32,450 nt of DNA from the NCBI GenBank assembly GCA_023475105.1, contig JAMCWJ010000033.1:1-32450 (forward strand), written 5' to 3'. Positions within the stretch are counted from its first letter, which is position 1, and every line of letters starts with the position of its first letter. Source of the DNA: Nitrospirota bacterium (GTDB lineage Bacteria; Nitrospirota; Thermodesulfovibrionia; Thermodesulfovibrionales; UBA9159). This document shows, piece after piece, positions 1 to 8,842 of the stretch. The translations under genes were made by a program, and so were the position numbers. Below the pieces are notes generated by a model. That model made no database searches, was not told the DNA's origin, and saw nothing but the letters and a program-made list of their open reading frames with translations.

Positions 1-99
1 CTCAAGAGGAAAGTCGTCTCACATATGCGCAAGCTGCAAAAAATGCCCGAGCGGATCAAGAAATATTTTAAACACCCGAGAATAAAATATGCAGCCTAA
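1..99 (+). CDS. C-terminus of an unidentified protein (partial)
   Basis: The first reading frame is open from the window edge to a TAA at 97-99 and gives 32 residues ending KHPRIKYAA. It is rich in Lys and Arg and has no recognisable motif. It stops about 95 bases before the likely start of the cation transporter downstream. I treat it as the tail of a gene that begins outside the window. The fragment is too short for a family assignment, and it could be a chance open frame. Confidence 0.45.
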   Translation, partial: LKRKVVSHMRKLQKMPERIKKYFKHPRIKYAA

Positions 100-193
100 G
101 TTGCTCTATTCAATTGCCGGGTTAATAAAAGAGCAGCATGTGAGGCTGTCCCCTTTTTCTTTCCTCCTTGCCGAACTTCTGTTACAATCTACG

Positions 194-1114
194 ATGTCGG
201 GTATGAGCGGGTCATTCAGAGCGATCATGTACGCCCTTGCGGCGAATCTCGGCATCGCAATCGCGAAAGGCCTTGCCGCATGGTATACGCGGTCGGGAGC
301 GATGCTTGCCGAGGCGATCCATTCGGCCGCTGATACCGCGAACCAGGTCCTCCTGATTGTGGGGCTCAGACGTGCGGAAATGCCGGTCTCGGACGACCAT
401 CCGCTCGGCTACGGGAAGGCCGTGTACTTCTGGTCATTTGTGGTCGCGATCATGCTCTTCAGCATCGGCGGCATCTTTTCGATCTATGAGGGGCTGCATA
501 AGATGGCGAGGCCGGAGATGCCGGAGTCTCCCTGGATTGCGGTAGTGGTGCTCGCCGTTTCCCTTGCTATAGAGTTCGGCTCGCTAAGAGGCGCTCTGGC
601 GGAAGTAAGAAAGGTGCGGGGCAGCCGCTCCATCTGGAAGTGGTTCAGGACGAGCCGTCAAAGCGAGCTTATCGTGGTCGTGGGAGAAGACAGTGCGGCG
701 CTGGTCGGGCTCTCCCTGGCACTGCTGGCGGTCCTTGGAACCATTGTCACCTCCAACCCGCTCTTCGACGCCTTAGGCACTATTGCGATAGGCGCAGTCC
801 TGATACTCATCGCTTTTGCGGTGGGAATCGAGGTAAAAAGTCTTCTTATCGGCGAAAGCGCCGACCCGGAAACGGTCACCGCCCTTCGTCAATTCCTTTC
901 AGGACGCCCCGAAATCGCGGAGATCTATCATCTCATCACACTCCAACTCGGCAGGGATATCATGGTCTCGGTAAAGGCAAAGATGCGGGAAGGCCATCAG
1001 GTCGCCCGCATGATCGAAGACATCAATCGGGTGGAGGCGGATCTCAAAACCGGTTTCCGCAGGTCCGATGGACGTTCTTCGAGCCGGACTTACGTGATTG
1101 AGCCGAAACGATGA
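194..1114 (+). CDS. Cation diffusion facilitator (CDF) transporter, ZnT9-like
   Basis: This is an inner-membrane divalent-metal/proton antiporter of the CDF superfamily, expected to export Zn2+, Fe2+ or similar ions. The motif HSAADTANQ in the second membrane helix supplies the HxxxD metal site. A later helix carries GEDSAALVGLSLAL, which resembles the SLC30A9 (ZnT9) branch more than classical CzcD. A short cytoplasmic C-terminal domain follows the last helix. The frame is open from an ATG at 89, but that adds about 35 residues unlike the family. I prefer ATG 194 (or 203), just before the first hydrophobic helix. No clear Shine-Dalgarno decides between them. The stop overlaps the ATG of the broken DUF2845 gene (ATGA), suggesting former translational coupling. 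The metal specificity cannot be read from the sequence. Confidence 0.88.
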   Translation: MSGMSGSFRAIMYALAANLGIAIAKGLAAWYTRSGAMLAEAIHSAADTANQVLLIVGLRRAEMPVSDDHPLGYGKAVYFWSFVVAIMLFSIGGIFSIYEGLHKMARPEMPESPWIAVVVLAVSLAIEFGSLRGALAEVRKVRGSRSIWKWFRTSRQSELIVVVGEDSAALVGLSLALLAVLGTIVTSNPLFDALGTIAIGAVLILIAFAVGIEVKSLLIGESADPETVTALRQFLSGRPEIAEIYHLITLQLGRDIMVSVKAKMREGHQVARMIEDINRVEADLKTGFRRSDGRSSSRTYVIEPKR

Positions 1115-1447
1115 CGCCCCGCTTTGCGGCCGGCGAAAATATCGCCGCTTCGGATTTCAGATGTGAGCAGTATATCATCTCTTTGGGAATGGCCAAGTAA
1201 GGTCCGGAAGAAATGCGGTGAGCCGACGAATGTCGAGACATGGGAAGAGGAGCATATCAAAAGGGACTTCTATCAGAATATCCCTGTTCAGTCTCTGGAA
1301 GAGCTTTCCCAAGAGCCGCTGCTCGTCAAAGAACATATCGTCATTGAGGAAGCGGAGTACAATTTCGGCCCGACCAGATTCATATATTACCTCAGATTCG
1401 AAAACAGCAAACTCAGCAGAATAACCATCGGGAACTACGGCTATTAA
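1111..1447 (+). pseudogene. DUF2845-family protein, frameshifted
   Basis: An ATG at 1111 overlaps the stop of the CDF gene and opens a frame containing FRCEQYIISLGMAK, which ends at a TAA near 1198. The next frame then continues with KVRKKCGEPTNVETW and ends FIYYLRFENSKLSRI...GNYGY. Joining the frames by removing one base near 1196-1199 gives the normal DUF2845 pattern: an FRC...isLG start, the KCGEP motif, then a FGP.RFIYYLRFENg.L.rI tail. DUF2845 proteins are usually exported, but no signal peptide is visible here, so the 5' end is probably missing too. The function of the family is unknown. A sequencing error could explain the frameshift but not the missing leader. Confidence 0.7.
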
Positions 1448-1636
1448 AGATAGACGGAATAAGAGACCCGCTTCGAAAAGGGGCATTGAAGCGCGTCAGT
1501 GGCGTCGTTGCTCCCAGTCTTCCGGAAGATCCTCTGCTGCGATTTCCGTGCGATCTTGCGCAGGCGGTTTGTTGTCCGCCGCTCTTAACCTTTTCCGGTT
1601 TCCGTTGTCTAACTTTCTGAGAAAGGAGGTAAGGAC

Positions 1637-2113
1637 ATGAAGGAATGGCTCAAGGACATCGCGGTTTTGGCTGCCCTGCTCAGCCTCTTGGCCCTCGGCT
1701 GGGTCTACGTCTCTCACGCCGCCGCAGAGCAGGATGCCGGGGTGGCTCCTGCCCAGGCAACGATCGCCGCGCTCGGGCTGACCGATCAGCAGAAGGAGCA
1801 ACTGAAAGACATTTCAGCGAAATACAAGCCCACGCTCCGGCCGGTGATCAGGCAATACCGCGCAGAGAGTAGGCAGCTGCGGAAACTGATCCATGCGACG
1901 GTACTTGATGACGGCGCGATACGTGCCCAGGCTGCGACAGTCGCGTCTTTCGGCGCCGACCTCGCCGTACAGCGGGCGCATCTCATCCAGGACGTGCGCA
2001 GTGTGCTGACCCCGGACCAGATCAGCAAGCTCGGACAGACGGACGGGGACGCAGTGAATGCAGGAATCGACCGTCTCCTGCTCCGCCTCGCCAGGCGAGG
2101 AATGAAGGACTGA
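1637..2113 (+). CDS. Spy/CpxP-like periplasmic LTXXQ protein
   Basis: This is a 158-residue protein with an N-terminal membrane/signal segment (residues about 6-28, cleavage plausible after SHAAA). A helical domain follows with two LTXXQ-type motifs, LTDQQ near residue 53 and LTPDQ near residue 129. This is the layout of Spy, CpxP and CnrX/ZraP-like periplasmic proteins, which act as chaperones or metal sensors. A strong Shine-Dalgarno (AAAGGAGG) lies about 8 bases upstream of ATG 1637. The protein has few Met or His residues that would indicate metal binding, so the role is inferred from the family only. It stands alone, and a large hairpin follows it. Confidence 0.75.
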   Translation: MKEWLKDIAVLAALLSLLALGWVYVSHAAAEQDAGVAPAQATIAALGLTDQQKEQLKDISAKYKPTLRPVIRQYRAESRQLRKLIHATVLDDGAIRAQAATVASFGADLAVQRAHLIQDVRSVLTPDQISKLGQTDGDAVNAGIDRLLLRLARRGMKD

Positions 2114-2134
2114 GGCCGCAAGACCTGAAGAAAT

Positions 2135-2178
2135 GCAGTCTTGTCCCCACGTCTTTTTCTGCACGGGGACAAGACTGC
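2135..2178. terminator. 14-bp perfect inverted repeat (hairpin)
   Basis: GCAGTCTTGTCCCC (2135-2148) is exactly complementary to 2165-2178 across a 16-base loop containing a T5 run. It starts 21 bases after the stop of the Spy-like gene. There is no long T tract after the stem, so it may protect a 3' end or be a repeat-family hairpin rather than a classical intrinsic terminator. Confidence 0.6.
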
Positions 2179-2289
2179 CCAGCCCCCGCAAGCAATAGAT
2201 ATGCTACAATAGGCGCAGAACGCACGAACGCGAGAAGATAACGAAGAATGCGCGCTTCGGAGAGATCATCATTACACCGGGAGGCAATT

Positions 2290-2994
2290 ATGCAAAAGTC
2301 CGTTTCAGCCAAGTGGTCGAAGGTTTGTTTTTTCATCTTTGCAGTGGCGCTGCCGTTCGTTCTCGGCGGCTGCGGGGGCAAAGATCTGCCCACATTCAAT
2401 ATTACAGGCGGCTGGCTCATTTACCATACGACGGCAGGCACCCCCGGAGAAGTGGGACCGGACCTTTTCACCTTTAGCCAGAATGATAACGATCTCACAG
2501 GAACGACACCGAAGGGAGGGCCGCTCACCGGCAATCTAAGCGACGTGAATGTGGACTTCTCCTGGACCGAAAGCGACGCCACCAGTTACACCTACTCGGG
2601 CACGGTGAAGGGCGACGGCACCATGTCCGGTACGTGGACGAGCTCCACCGGACAATCCGGAACATGGCATGCGATATTCAACGCCGTTGCCTTGGTCAAC
2701 GTTGTTGGCAACTGGAACGTATTTCATACGATCGACGGCACACCCGGAGAACTGGGACCGGACCTTTTCACCTTCGCCCAATCGGGTATCAACACTATAT
2801 CGGGAACGACTGCGGAAGGGCAACAGATCACCGGGACGCTCAGCAGGTTCACGATAACCTTTTTCTGGGTCGGGAGCGATGGAATAACCTATATCTATAC
2901 GGGGAACGTTCCTTCTGACGGGACGAACATGTCCGGCACGTGGACGAGCCCCGACGGACCATCTGGGACATGGCGCGCGCTAAAAAGCAGCTGA
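2290..2994 (+). CDS. Lipoprotein with two tandem ~90-residue repeats
   Basis: This is a 234-residue protein starting at ATG 2290 behind GGGAGG. The N-terminus is a lipoprotein signal with lipobox LGGC, so the protein should be anchored in a membrane. The mature part is two near-copies of one module. Each begins G.W...HT..GTPGE.GPDLFTF.Q, passes through GTT..G..(I/L)TG.L, and ends MSGTW.S..G.SGTW.A. The repeats share about half their residues and look like small beta-sandwich domains. Similar repeats occur in uncharacterised secreted proteins, and I do not recognise a function. The upstream ATG at 2248 in the same frame lacks a ribosome site and would bury the lipobox. Confidence 0.75.
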   Translation: MQKSVSAKWSKVCFFIFAVALPFVLGGCGGKDLPTFNITGGWLIYHTTAGTPGEVGPDLFTFSQNDNDLTGTTPKGGPLTGNLSDVNVDFSWTESDATSYTYSGTVKGDGTMSGTWTSSTGQSGTWHAIFNAVALVNVVGNWNVFHTIDGTPGELGPDLFTFAQSGINTISGTTAEGQQITGTLSRFTITFFWVGSDGITYIYTGNVPSDGTNMSGTWTSPDGPSGTWRALKSS

Positions 2995-3183
2995 GAAGCA
3001 TCTTTTGGATTCTTCGCAACGGGCTCGCGGGTATCGAGACCGCATCCTCTTTTGCGCCCCGCTGAACAGCCGTGGCTGGAGGCTGGTCCTTGCGAAACCC
3101 CGAAACCGGCTTCCCGTCACCGGCAGAAGTCACGGAGCCCGTATCGAGCGGCGCCTGTCGAAAAGCGCTTCGCCGGGAAAGGT

Positions 3184-3534
3184 CTAATTTTCGTTCACTA
3201 TTCTCAGGGTGCTCAGCAGGGAGGCGAGTTTCATGCTGTTCGCTTCGACTTTTTTCAATTCCCGCTGTGCAGCGAGGTCCTCACCAAGCATTTTCAGGCC
3301 GTAGACCCGTTTTGCACTTTGGTGAAGCCTAATATGCGCCTTCTCGATTTCCCGTATCTCGGGATGGGAGGCATATTTCGCAACCTCCTCCGAGCGCAGC
3401 CATTTTCCGAACTTGCAGTCCTCGGAAGAGACTCCCGTCACATCGAAATCGCACTTCCCCTCAAGAAACTTCCTGAGTTGCACTTTCCATTGCAGATGGT
3501 AAAGCAATGCCTTCGAAAAACCCTTCGCTTTCAT
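3184..3534 (-). CDS. Stand-alone CZB (chemoreceptor zinc-binding) domain protein
   Basis: This 116-residue protein consists almost only of a CZB domain, a four-helix bundle that binds zinc with three His and one Cys. The expected ligands are visible: His13 in YHLQWK, Cys40 in the diagnostic CKFGKWL motif, and His67 and His71 in HIRLH. In known proteins the domain sits at the end of chemoreceptors or diguanylate cyclases (DgcZ) and senses zinc or hypochlorous acid. Here no output domain is attached and no receptor gene is adjacent, so it would have to act in trans or buffer zinc. Two metal-efflux genes lie in the same region, which is suggestive only. Confidence 0.85.
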   Translation of the reverse strand: MKAKGFSKALLYHLQWKVQLRKFLEGKCDFDVTGVSSEDCKFGKWLRSEEVAKYASHPEIREIEKAHIRLHQSAKRVYGLKMLGEDLAAQRELKKVEANSMKLASLLSTLRIVNEN

Positions 3535-3741
3535 GGGTCTACTATTTTAAAATAAATTAAACAAGTTTATCAACCCATAAATATATTTAATTACTTACTT
3601 AACCTGCGACTCCGCGCAGACCGACGGCAAGGACTGTCGGAAGTTTTGGAGTACCTGAAAACTATAGAGAGTTCGAAAGAAACTTATTTGTAACTTGCTA
3701 ATAATTAAATCGAGCATGCCGGCGTGAGGAGTGATACCAAA

Positions 3742-4755
3742 ATGAAATTAAGTCACGAGGACAAGGACAGCAGCCACGATCATTTACATGACGCCCATGG
3801 CCATGTCCACGGCGTTGTCGATCCGGCTATTTTCACAACAGAACGGGGAATATGGGCTGTTAAATGGTCATTCTTGGGCTTAGCTTTTACTGCTGTTTTT
3901 CAAGTCGTCATATCCTTGTTTTCGGGGAGTGTCGCACTCCTTGCCGATACTATTCATAATATCGGGGATGCGGCAACGGCCATCCCCTTATGGTTTGCTT
4001 TTACGCTTGCCAGGAAGAAACCTTCACAGCGGTTCACCTACGGTTATGGCCGTGTTGAAGACCTTGCAGGTGTTGCTATTGTGCTCACAATCCTATTCAG
4101 CGCTATTGTGGCGGGTTACCAGTCGGTTGACCGGCTTCTGCATCCACAGAAAGTGGAATATCTCTGGATGGTTATTATTGCGTCAATAATCGGCTTCCTT
4201 GGTAATGAAGCTGTAGCCATATTCCGCATCAAGGTAGGCAAGGAGATCGGCAGCGCCGCACTGATCGCCGATGGGCAGCATGCTCGCATTGATGGATTGA
4301 CCAGTCTCGCAGTGCTCTTCGGCGCCATCGGGGTTTGGTTGGGATATCCGTTGGCAGACCCTATTGTCGGACTAGTAATCACCGGAATCATCCTCCGCAT
4401 TGTGTGGGAATCCGGCAAGTCTGTATTTACCCGTCTCCTCGATGGGGTTGATCCAGAGGTGATTGATGAAATCAAGCACACTGCGAACCATACGCCGGGG
4501 GTGCAGGATATTACCGAGATCAGGGTCAGATGGATAGGTCACAGACTCCATTCTGAGGTGAACGTAGCCGTTAACCCTGAGTTTACCGTCGAACAAGGCC
4601 ATGCAGTTGCTATGGAGGTGCGACATCAACTCCTGCATCACCTCCGGTACCTCTCTCATGTCTTGATTCACGTAGATCCGGCCAGTGCTTCGGGCGACTA
4701 TCATCACCGAATAAATAACCACACCCACGACGATCTGTCTTCCCATTCCCATTGA
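3742..4755 (+). CDS. CDF-family metal cation efflux protein, His-rich ends
   Basis: This is a 337-residue cation diffusion facilitator. Both termini are histidine-rich (HDHLHDAHGHVHG at the start, HTHDDLSSHSH at the end), typical of metal-loading tails. The transport site is present: HNIGD in the second helix and ADGQHARIDG in the fifth. It should export Zn2+, Co2+ or Cd2+ from the cytoplasm in exchange for protons. ATG 3742 is preceded by GAGGAG; a GTG at 3724 would add six residues. The 180 bases upstream are very AT-rich and probably hold the promoter. Base composition is lower in G+C than its neighbours. The gene ends exactly where a truncated oxidoreductase resumes, so it may be a later arrival. 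Confidence 0.92.
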   Translation: MKLSHEDKDSSHDHLHDAHGHVHGVVDPAIFTTERGIWAVKWSFLGLAFTAVFQVVISLFSGSVALLADTIHNIGDAATAIPLWFAFTLARKKPSQRFTYGYGRVEDLAGVAIVLTILFSAIVAGYQSVDRLLHPQKVEYLWMVIIASIIGFLGNEAVAIFRIKVGKEIGSAALIADGQHARIDGLTSLAVLFGAIGVWLGYPLADPIVGLVITGIILRIVWESGKSVFTRLLDGVDPEVIDEIKHTANHTPGVQDITEIRVRWIGHRLHSEVNVAVNPEFTVEQGHAVAMEVRHQLLHHLRYLSHVLIHVDPASASGDYHHRINNHTHDDLSSHSH

Positions 4756-5270
4756 CCACACGTCCCGTCCGCCAGGTTCCCCATCAGATACGCTTCCCAC
4801 TCGTTCCAATCCGGAGTGCCTGAGAATCTCTTCTCTGCTGACCTGCAAGTTGACAGACCTCCGACGTGAAGGTCTTTGCGATCGGAGACGCGACCCAGCT
4901 CGGTCTCGTGACCCACGCGGTCGGCCAGAGAAGAATCGCGGCAGAGACGGTCCACTACCAGTTGATGCATGCGCCTCGCCGGCCCGAGATCAAACAGCTC
5001 ATCGCCTACGAGCGGATCAAAACGGAATACTATGATCTCTGTCGCGGAGATTTTATTTCGCCCGTCGAAGAGGCGAACAGGTGCATGTCGTGCGCGACCT
5101 GCCGTGATTGTCACATGTGCGAAGCCACGTGCTATTGGGGCGCCATCAGCAGGGCCGAGCATCCGGACGGCTCGTACGAGTATGTGGTCGACGACGACAA
5201 GTGCATCGGCTGCGGCTTCTGCGCAGGCGTCTGCCCCTGCGGCGTGTGGGAGATGGTCGAGAACGTCTAA
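4756..5270 (+). pseudogene. 5'-truncated FAD/NAD oxidoreductase with C-terminal 4Fe-4S domain
   Basis: From GTG 4866 the frame reads KVFAIGDATQLGLVTHAVG, the classical C-terminal FAD-binding motif (GD...A...G..AA) of GltD-like pyridine-nucleotide oxidoreductases. A ferredoxin part follows with CMSCATCRDCHMC and CIGCGFCAGVC, enough cysteines for two Fe-S clusters. The N-terminal FAD and NAD domains are absent. Reading upstream, a likely extension (ENLFSADLQVD) lies one frame away, with a frameshift near 4855, and ends at the stop of the CDF gene. I read this as the remnant of a larger enzyme whose 5' part was lost or replaced. A small independent ferredoxin of about 134 residues starting at GTG 4866 is the alternative. 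Confidence 0.6.
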
Positions 5271-5336
5271 CGCCTCTTGCCCTGCCTTCGCCCGCATACT
5301 GGTACGTGGAGTAAGGTTTTTCTCAGCGAGGCCTGA

Positions 5337-6795
5337 TCAATAGCCGTTCGAATTCCAGTTGTCTTTGCCTGTGTTCGGATCCTTTTGAGGAATTGCATCC
5401 GTTTTGTCGATCTGGGCGTATGGATCGCTCACCGGCTGTCTTGTCGGTGAGTTCGGATCATCCCACGTCCAGTAAAGCGGGGGGTATGCAGATTGTATTT
5501 TACCTATCGGGTAAAATGCAAAACCAGAAACGACGGCCTTCCGCTGTCTTATCTGCGTCCTGCTGACATTGAAGACCATGAAATCCGCAGCGAACGTAAA
5601 CGCGCCTTCCGGGTAATGATCGCGAACGCTTTTCGTGGCCGAAGCCATAGTATCGTCGGCAGCCTGGAAATGAGTGGCTATGGCCAGCCGTGGAGCTGGG
5701 TTGATCTGGCTCAGGATGCAGCCGAAGGCGCCTTGCGGGGTATGGGAGCTGTTCTGGACCGACAAGGCATAGTTATATGCTTGCTGCCAAATCGCCGGGT
5801 CGACTTGGCTCGGATCTGTGATACCGAGATTCTTCATGGCCCAGACCTCGGCCGGAACGACCATCTCATGGATCAGGACATCCACACCCTTTGCATGGCC
5901 GAGCATGTCATAGTTGGGCTTCGTGTCCCCGGAGAATATCATCGACAAACCATTCCATTCGAGCTTGTAGCTCATGGAGCCCCATCTGGTATGTATCGCC
6001 GGAAAATGGGTAATCCTCACCCCCGTGGCCTTATTGTCATAGGCGACATTATCATTGGGATGAGCGGGATCTGTCCCCGATTTCGTCCAGTCGAGTTCTA
6101 TCGGGTAAAGGGCATAGCCATCGTTCGGATCATCGTGATTAGGAGTATCATACCCGACGGGATTGGGGATGGTAATCCCCAATTGGGGGTGGGGTTGTCT
6201 ATCCACTGAGTTGCTCCAAAACTGAAACTTTCAGTATGCCAGCGTACCATTTCCCTGAGATGCTCACAGTAGGCTCTCAGGCCGTCTCTATAAGGTCCGC
6301 GGATCTGGCCCTCAGGACTGATATACCTGAATCCGGAATCTTGCGGTCCCCAGACGTAAAGGGGCGATTTACGGTCCTCCGCAGGTCCGAAACAGTAGAT
6401 GTGCGTGAGATCGCTCATATGGTCCCCGTGTATATGGGTCAGAAATATCTTGTCCATCTTGCTCATCGGTATTCCCATGGCGTTATACTTGGTTACCACG
6501 CCCGATCCGCAGTCAAATATGAATTGATCCACGCCGCCTGTTTCTACAAAGATGCTGTTGCATTCCTGCGAGACTCTTGGGATAACGGAGGTCCCCAGAA
6601 AGGTGATCCGCATCTCATTAGGGTCCAGCTTCTCCCCAAGCGGAAAAACGGGCAGATTGTCAAATAGGGAATTTGTCTGTGAGGGGTCTGTCGCTGCCGA
6701 CGAGCCGCTGCAGCCGCTCAGCGTGTTCCCAGTGCAAAGGCCCCCACAGCTGCCCCCGAAAGCTTTAGCATGTCTCTTCGATTCAAATCCGTCAT
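5337..6795 (-). pseudogene. Tat-exported MBL-fold metallo-hydrolase with two frameshifts
   Basis: An ATG at 6795 behind AGGAGG starts a twin-arginine signal (NRRDMLKLSGAAVGAFALG), which runs into a stop near 6720. The next frame continues LSGCSGSS and then RITFLGTSVIPR. The metallo-beta-lactamase motif THIHGDHMSD gives the binuclear metal site, and SGDTKPNYDML and IHEM follow. A second frameshift at a C4 run near 6177-6180 separates DNPTPNWG from ITIPNPVGYDTPNHDD. Rejoined, the protein is about 485 residues. MBL proteins of this kind are exported hydrolases of unknown substrate; some are named GntH-like in databases. Two independent single-base lesions point to a dead gene, unless the sequence contains homopolymer errors. 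Confidence 0.8.
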
Positions 6796-6890
6796 ACTGC
6801 CCTCCTGTGTAAAAGGTTAATAGTAAGAATCGTAACTGTCTCGAACTCGCTATCCAGTCTCGCAATTTCTCTGCAAAGCTTTTGACATAG

Positions 6891-7145
6891 TCACGCCTCC
6901 TTAATAGGGAAACTGTTGCATACCAATCTGTCGAAATCCCCATACATTGTGTCCGTTGTGTCCTCATAATTCACTCTTTCCTTTTTGTTCCTAATCTGCT
7001 CCTTATAAATCTCGCATTCTTCATAATCCCTCCCGCAGATATTCATGATCGCCTCCGCATAACGACTGTCTGCCTTAAGGCAATAACAGCCATCGAGGGG
7101 CTCTTTGGTGAAAGGACATATTCTTTTCCCGCTTCTTGTTTCCAT
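6891..7145 (-). CDS. Small cysteine-containing protein, unknown function
   Basis: This is an 84-residue protein from ATG 7145 (METRSGKRICPFT...). A TTG seven codons upstream is an alternative start; neither has a good ribosome site. The cysteines are grouped as ICPFTKEPLDGCYC and later ICGRDYEECEIYK, which could bind a metal or a cluster. Similar short CPFT...C.C proteins occur as hypotheticals in anaerobic bacteria. I cannot give a role. It lies upstream of the broken MBL gene on the same strand, about 95 bases away. Confidence 0.5.
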   Translation of the reverse strand: METRSGKRICPFTKEPLDGCYCLKADSRYAEAIMNICGRDYEECEIYKEQIRNKKERVNYEDTTDTMYGDFDRLVCNSFPIKEA

Positions 7146-7305
7146 GTGCCGGTCGATATATGGCAATATTGATGCCGGGTAAGAGGAAAGAGTTGCTAAC
7201 TGTTCTTAAAGGATTTTATTGATCGGGGGCAATAGGGCATGTCTCTCATCTGTCCCTTTTATTCTTCGGCATGGGACAGGACCGGGACATGAAGATAACA
7301 AGTTA

Positions 7306-7461
7306 ATAAGGAGGTCATAAGTAAAAGAGCACCATGTGTCATTCACGCAAGCGAAGCGCGTCGGGAATCTCTCTGAAAACAAAGAAATCCCGCCGAGGCG
7401 GGACCGGACATGCCGGAATGACGAAATAGGAGGAGATGTCGCTTTCTTTCGACCTCATTAG
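7306..7461 (+). mobile_element. 156-bp MITE-like element, copy A
   Basis: This segment is nearly identical to the reverse complement of 11813-11968. Its ends are inverted repeats of the form TAAGGAGGTC ... GACCTCATTA, each flanked by TA, as left by Tc1/mariner or IS630-type transposases. Inside is a short hairpin (ATCCCGCCGAGGCGGGA). It has no coding capacity, so it would depend on a transposase supplied elsewhere. Apart from this element, the stretch 7146-7707 shows no gene. Confidence 0.8.
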
Positions 7462-7707
7462 TAATAAAAGAGTTAGGGCATATTCCTTAGACAATAAGAC
7501 TGCCGCACGGACCCCTGCATCATGCCTGCAAAGATGCAGCATGATGCCCTGTCGACGACAACGGCTGAATAAGCGCTAAGTTCTCACGCCACCTGGTGCA
7601 GCGGCGGGGTTTTGCATTATTGAATTTGATTTTCTTGCGAGAGACTGTAATGAGAATAAGGCAAAGCCTGATACTCTCAGTATAGAAATAGAGAAATTAG
7701 AGAGGAG

Positions 7708-8247
7708 CTACCGGGCCAGCTTCTTATTGATATCCTGCACGGGCTGCTTATTTAGTAGCTTCATGAAGTCGGGATTCCTCATGAGGGCGGCGATATCGCC
7801 ACTTTGAATCGCTTTCATGATTTCGGGGTCATGAAGAACCTTCTGTAAATCGGGATCATTCTGCAGGGCACGGATCGCGTCCATGATCTCTTTGTCCCCA
7901 TGCATTTTATCCTCGAGCGACTTTACCTGGCCCCCCACGTCACTTGGGGCAGCAGAACCCTGCAAACGGATAACGCGGATATTAGATGCTTCAATCCGTA
8001 ACGTCCCAAGCGTGGCCGACCTTACCGTATAGATACCTCCCGACAAAGAAACAATCTCTCCGGTGATCACACTGCCATCGGTAAGCTCGATCTCCCGTAT
8101 CTCAGCAGCATTCACCACAGTAGCAGCGGTCACGGCCAGGAATACCAGAATAACCGATACAACGTAACCGCCGATTGACATCATTTTGCCGCTAAAAAGG
8201 CATGGGATAGACGCGGAACAATTGACAGGCATTTGCTCCTTAAACAT
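7708..8247 (-). CDS. Exported protein with C-terminal helical DP-repeat (STI1-like) region
   Basis: This 179-residue protein has a signal or membrane segment at about residues 23-48 (ending VVNAAE). A small beta-rich domain of about 50 residues follows (IELTDGSVITGEIVSLSGG), resembling Sm-like/SH3 modules. The C-terminus has the pattern NDPDLQKVLHDPEIMKAI...NPDFMKLL, which looks like the STI1/chaperonin-binding helical repeat. The start is uncertain: ATG 8247, 8232 and 8184 are all in frame and none has a well-spaced Shine-Dalgarno. The combination suggests a periplasmic protein-interaction role, but I do not recognise a characterised homologue. Confidence 0.65.
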   Translation of the reverse strand: MFKEQMPVNCSASIPCLFSGKMMSIGGYVVSVILVFLAVTAATVVNAAEIREIELTDGSVITGEIVSLSGGIYTVRSATLGTLRIEASNIRVIRLQGSAAPSDVGGQVKSLEDKMHGDKEIMDAIRALQNDPDLQKVLHDPEIMKAIQSGDIAALMRNPDFMKLLNKQPVQDINKKLAR

Positions 8248-8547
8248 ACCTTACACTAATGATAAAGCGTACGGATTGTCAAGATGATCTTGTCTCTATA
8301 AGCCAAGATTTGTGGGGAACGACAGGAATAAAGCTTCTTCATGCGGAATGCGAAGGCAGGGCGTCACGTCTTCCTGCCGGAACAGTACAGGGCGTAACAC
8401 GACAATTGGCGTGCCGACATCGGACCCTATCAGGTAAGCTGTACGCCACACCGCTTCCATTTGATATAATTAAACGGAGTACAACTGGTAATCCTTGTTG
8501 GATGGGGTTCTCGTTGGCGATGACAAATATGACAGGCAGGAAACACC
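8248..8547. other. Intergenic region between divergent genes, no gene seen
   Basis: I find no convincing coding frame on either strand. On the minus strand a TTGACA at 8256-8261 (reverse complement) may serve the exported-protein gene. On the plus strand a TATAAT-like box lies near 8464-8470. Both are weak, because the partner boxes are not clear. Confidence 0.3.
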
Positions 8548-8754
8548 TTGGATAGCTCGGCATCGTTATTGTGGGGTTTCTTGTTTGGTTCGATCGGCAT
8601 GGCTTACTTCGTATATGGAAGAAAACAACAACGAGGTATAGCTCTTATTTCCGGTGTTGCACTGATGGTTTTTCCATACTTTGTCTCCGGCGTTTTCTTG
8701 AACATTCTTATTGGCTTCGTGCTGATGGCTTTGCCGTATTTCATTAGATACTGA
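8548..8754 (+). CDS. Small two-helix membrane protein
   Basis: This 68-residue protein starts at TTG 8548 after GGCAGGAAAC. It is nearly all hydrophobic: LLWGFLFGSIGMAYFVYG, then GIALISGVALMVFPYF and a last segment ending LMALPYFIRY. Proteins of this size with the pattern WG.LFGSIG.gYFVYG.kQ...P are widespread in proteobacteria and relatives and are often labelled only as membrane or amino-acid transport proteins. Function is unknown. It stands alone on the plus strand, convergent to the sigma-54 regulator remnant. Confidence 0.7.
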   Translation: MDSSASLLWGFLFGSIGMAYFVYGRKQQRGIALISGVALMVFPYFVSGVFLNILIGFVLMALPYFIRY

Positions 8755-8842
8755 ACAAACGGTTAACCCGTAATAATGAATAATGAGGTTTGTCCATACC
8801 TTGCAGGATTCAGCCTCGCAGCACATGTCCCCGGGATACTCG

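Noticed and set aside
2995-3183. GC-rich stretch with short inverted repeats between the lipoprotein and CZB genes, considered as a riboswitch
   Set aside because: It does not match the conserved core of any riboswitch I can recall, and the adjacent genes do not support one.
6718-6795. The TGA ending the Tat-signal frame of the MBL gene as a selenocysteine codon
   Set aside because: Family sequence continues in a different frame, not in the same frame after the TGA, so it is a frameshift.
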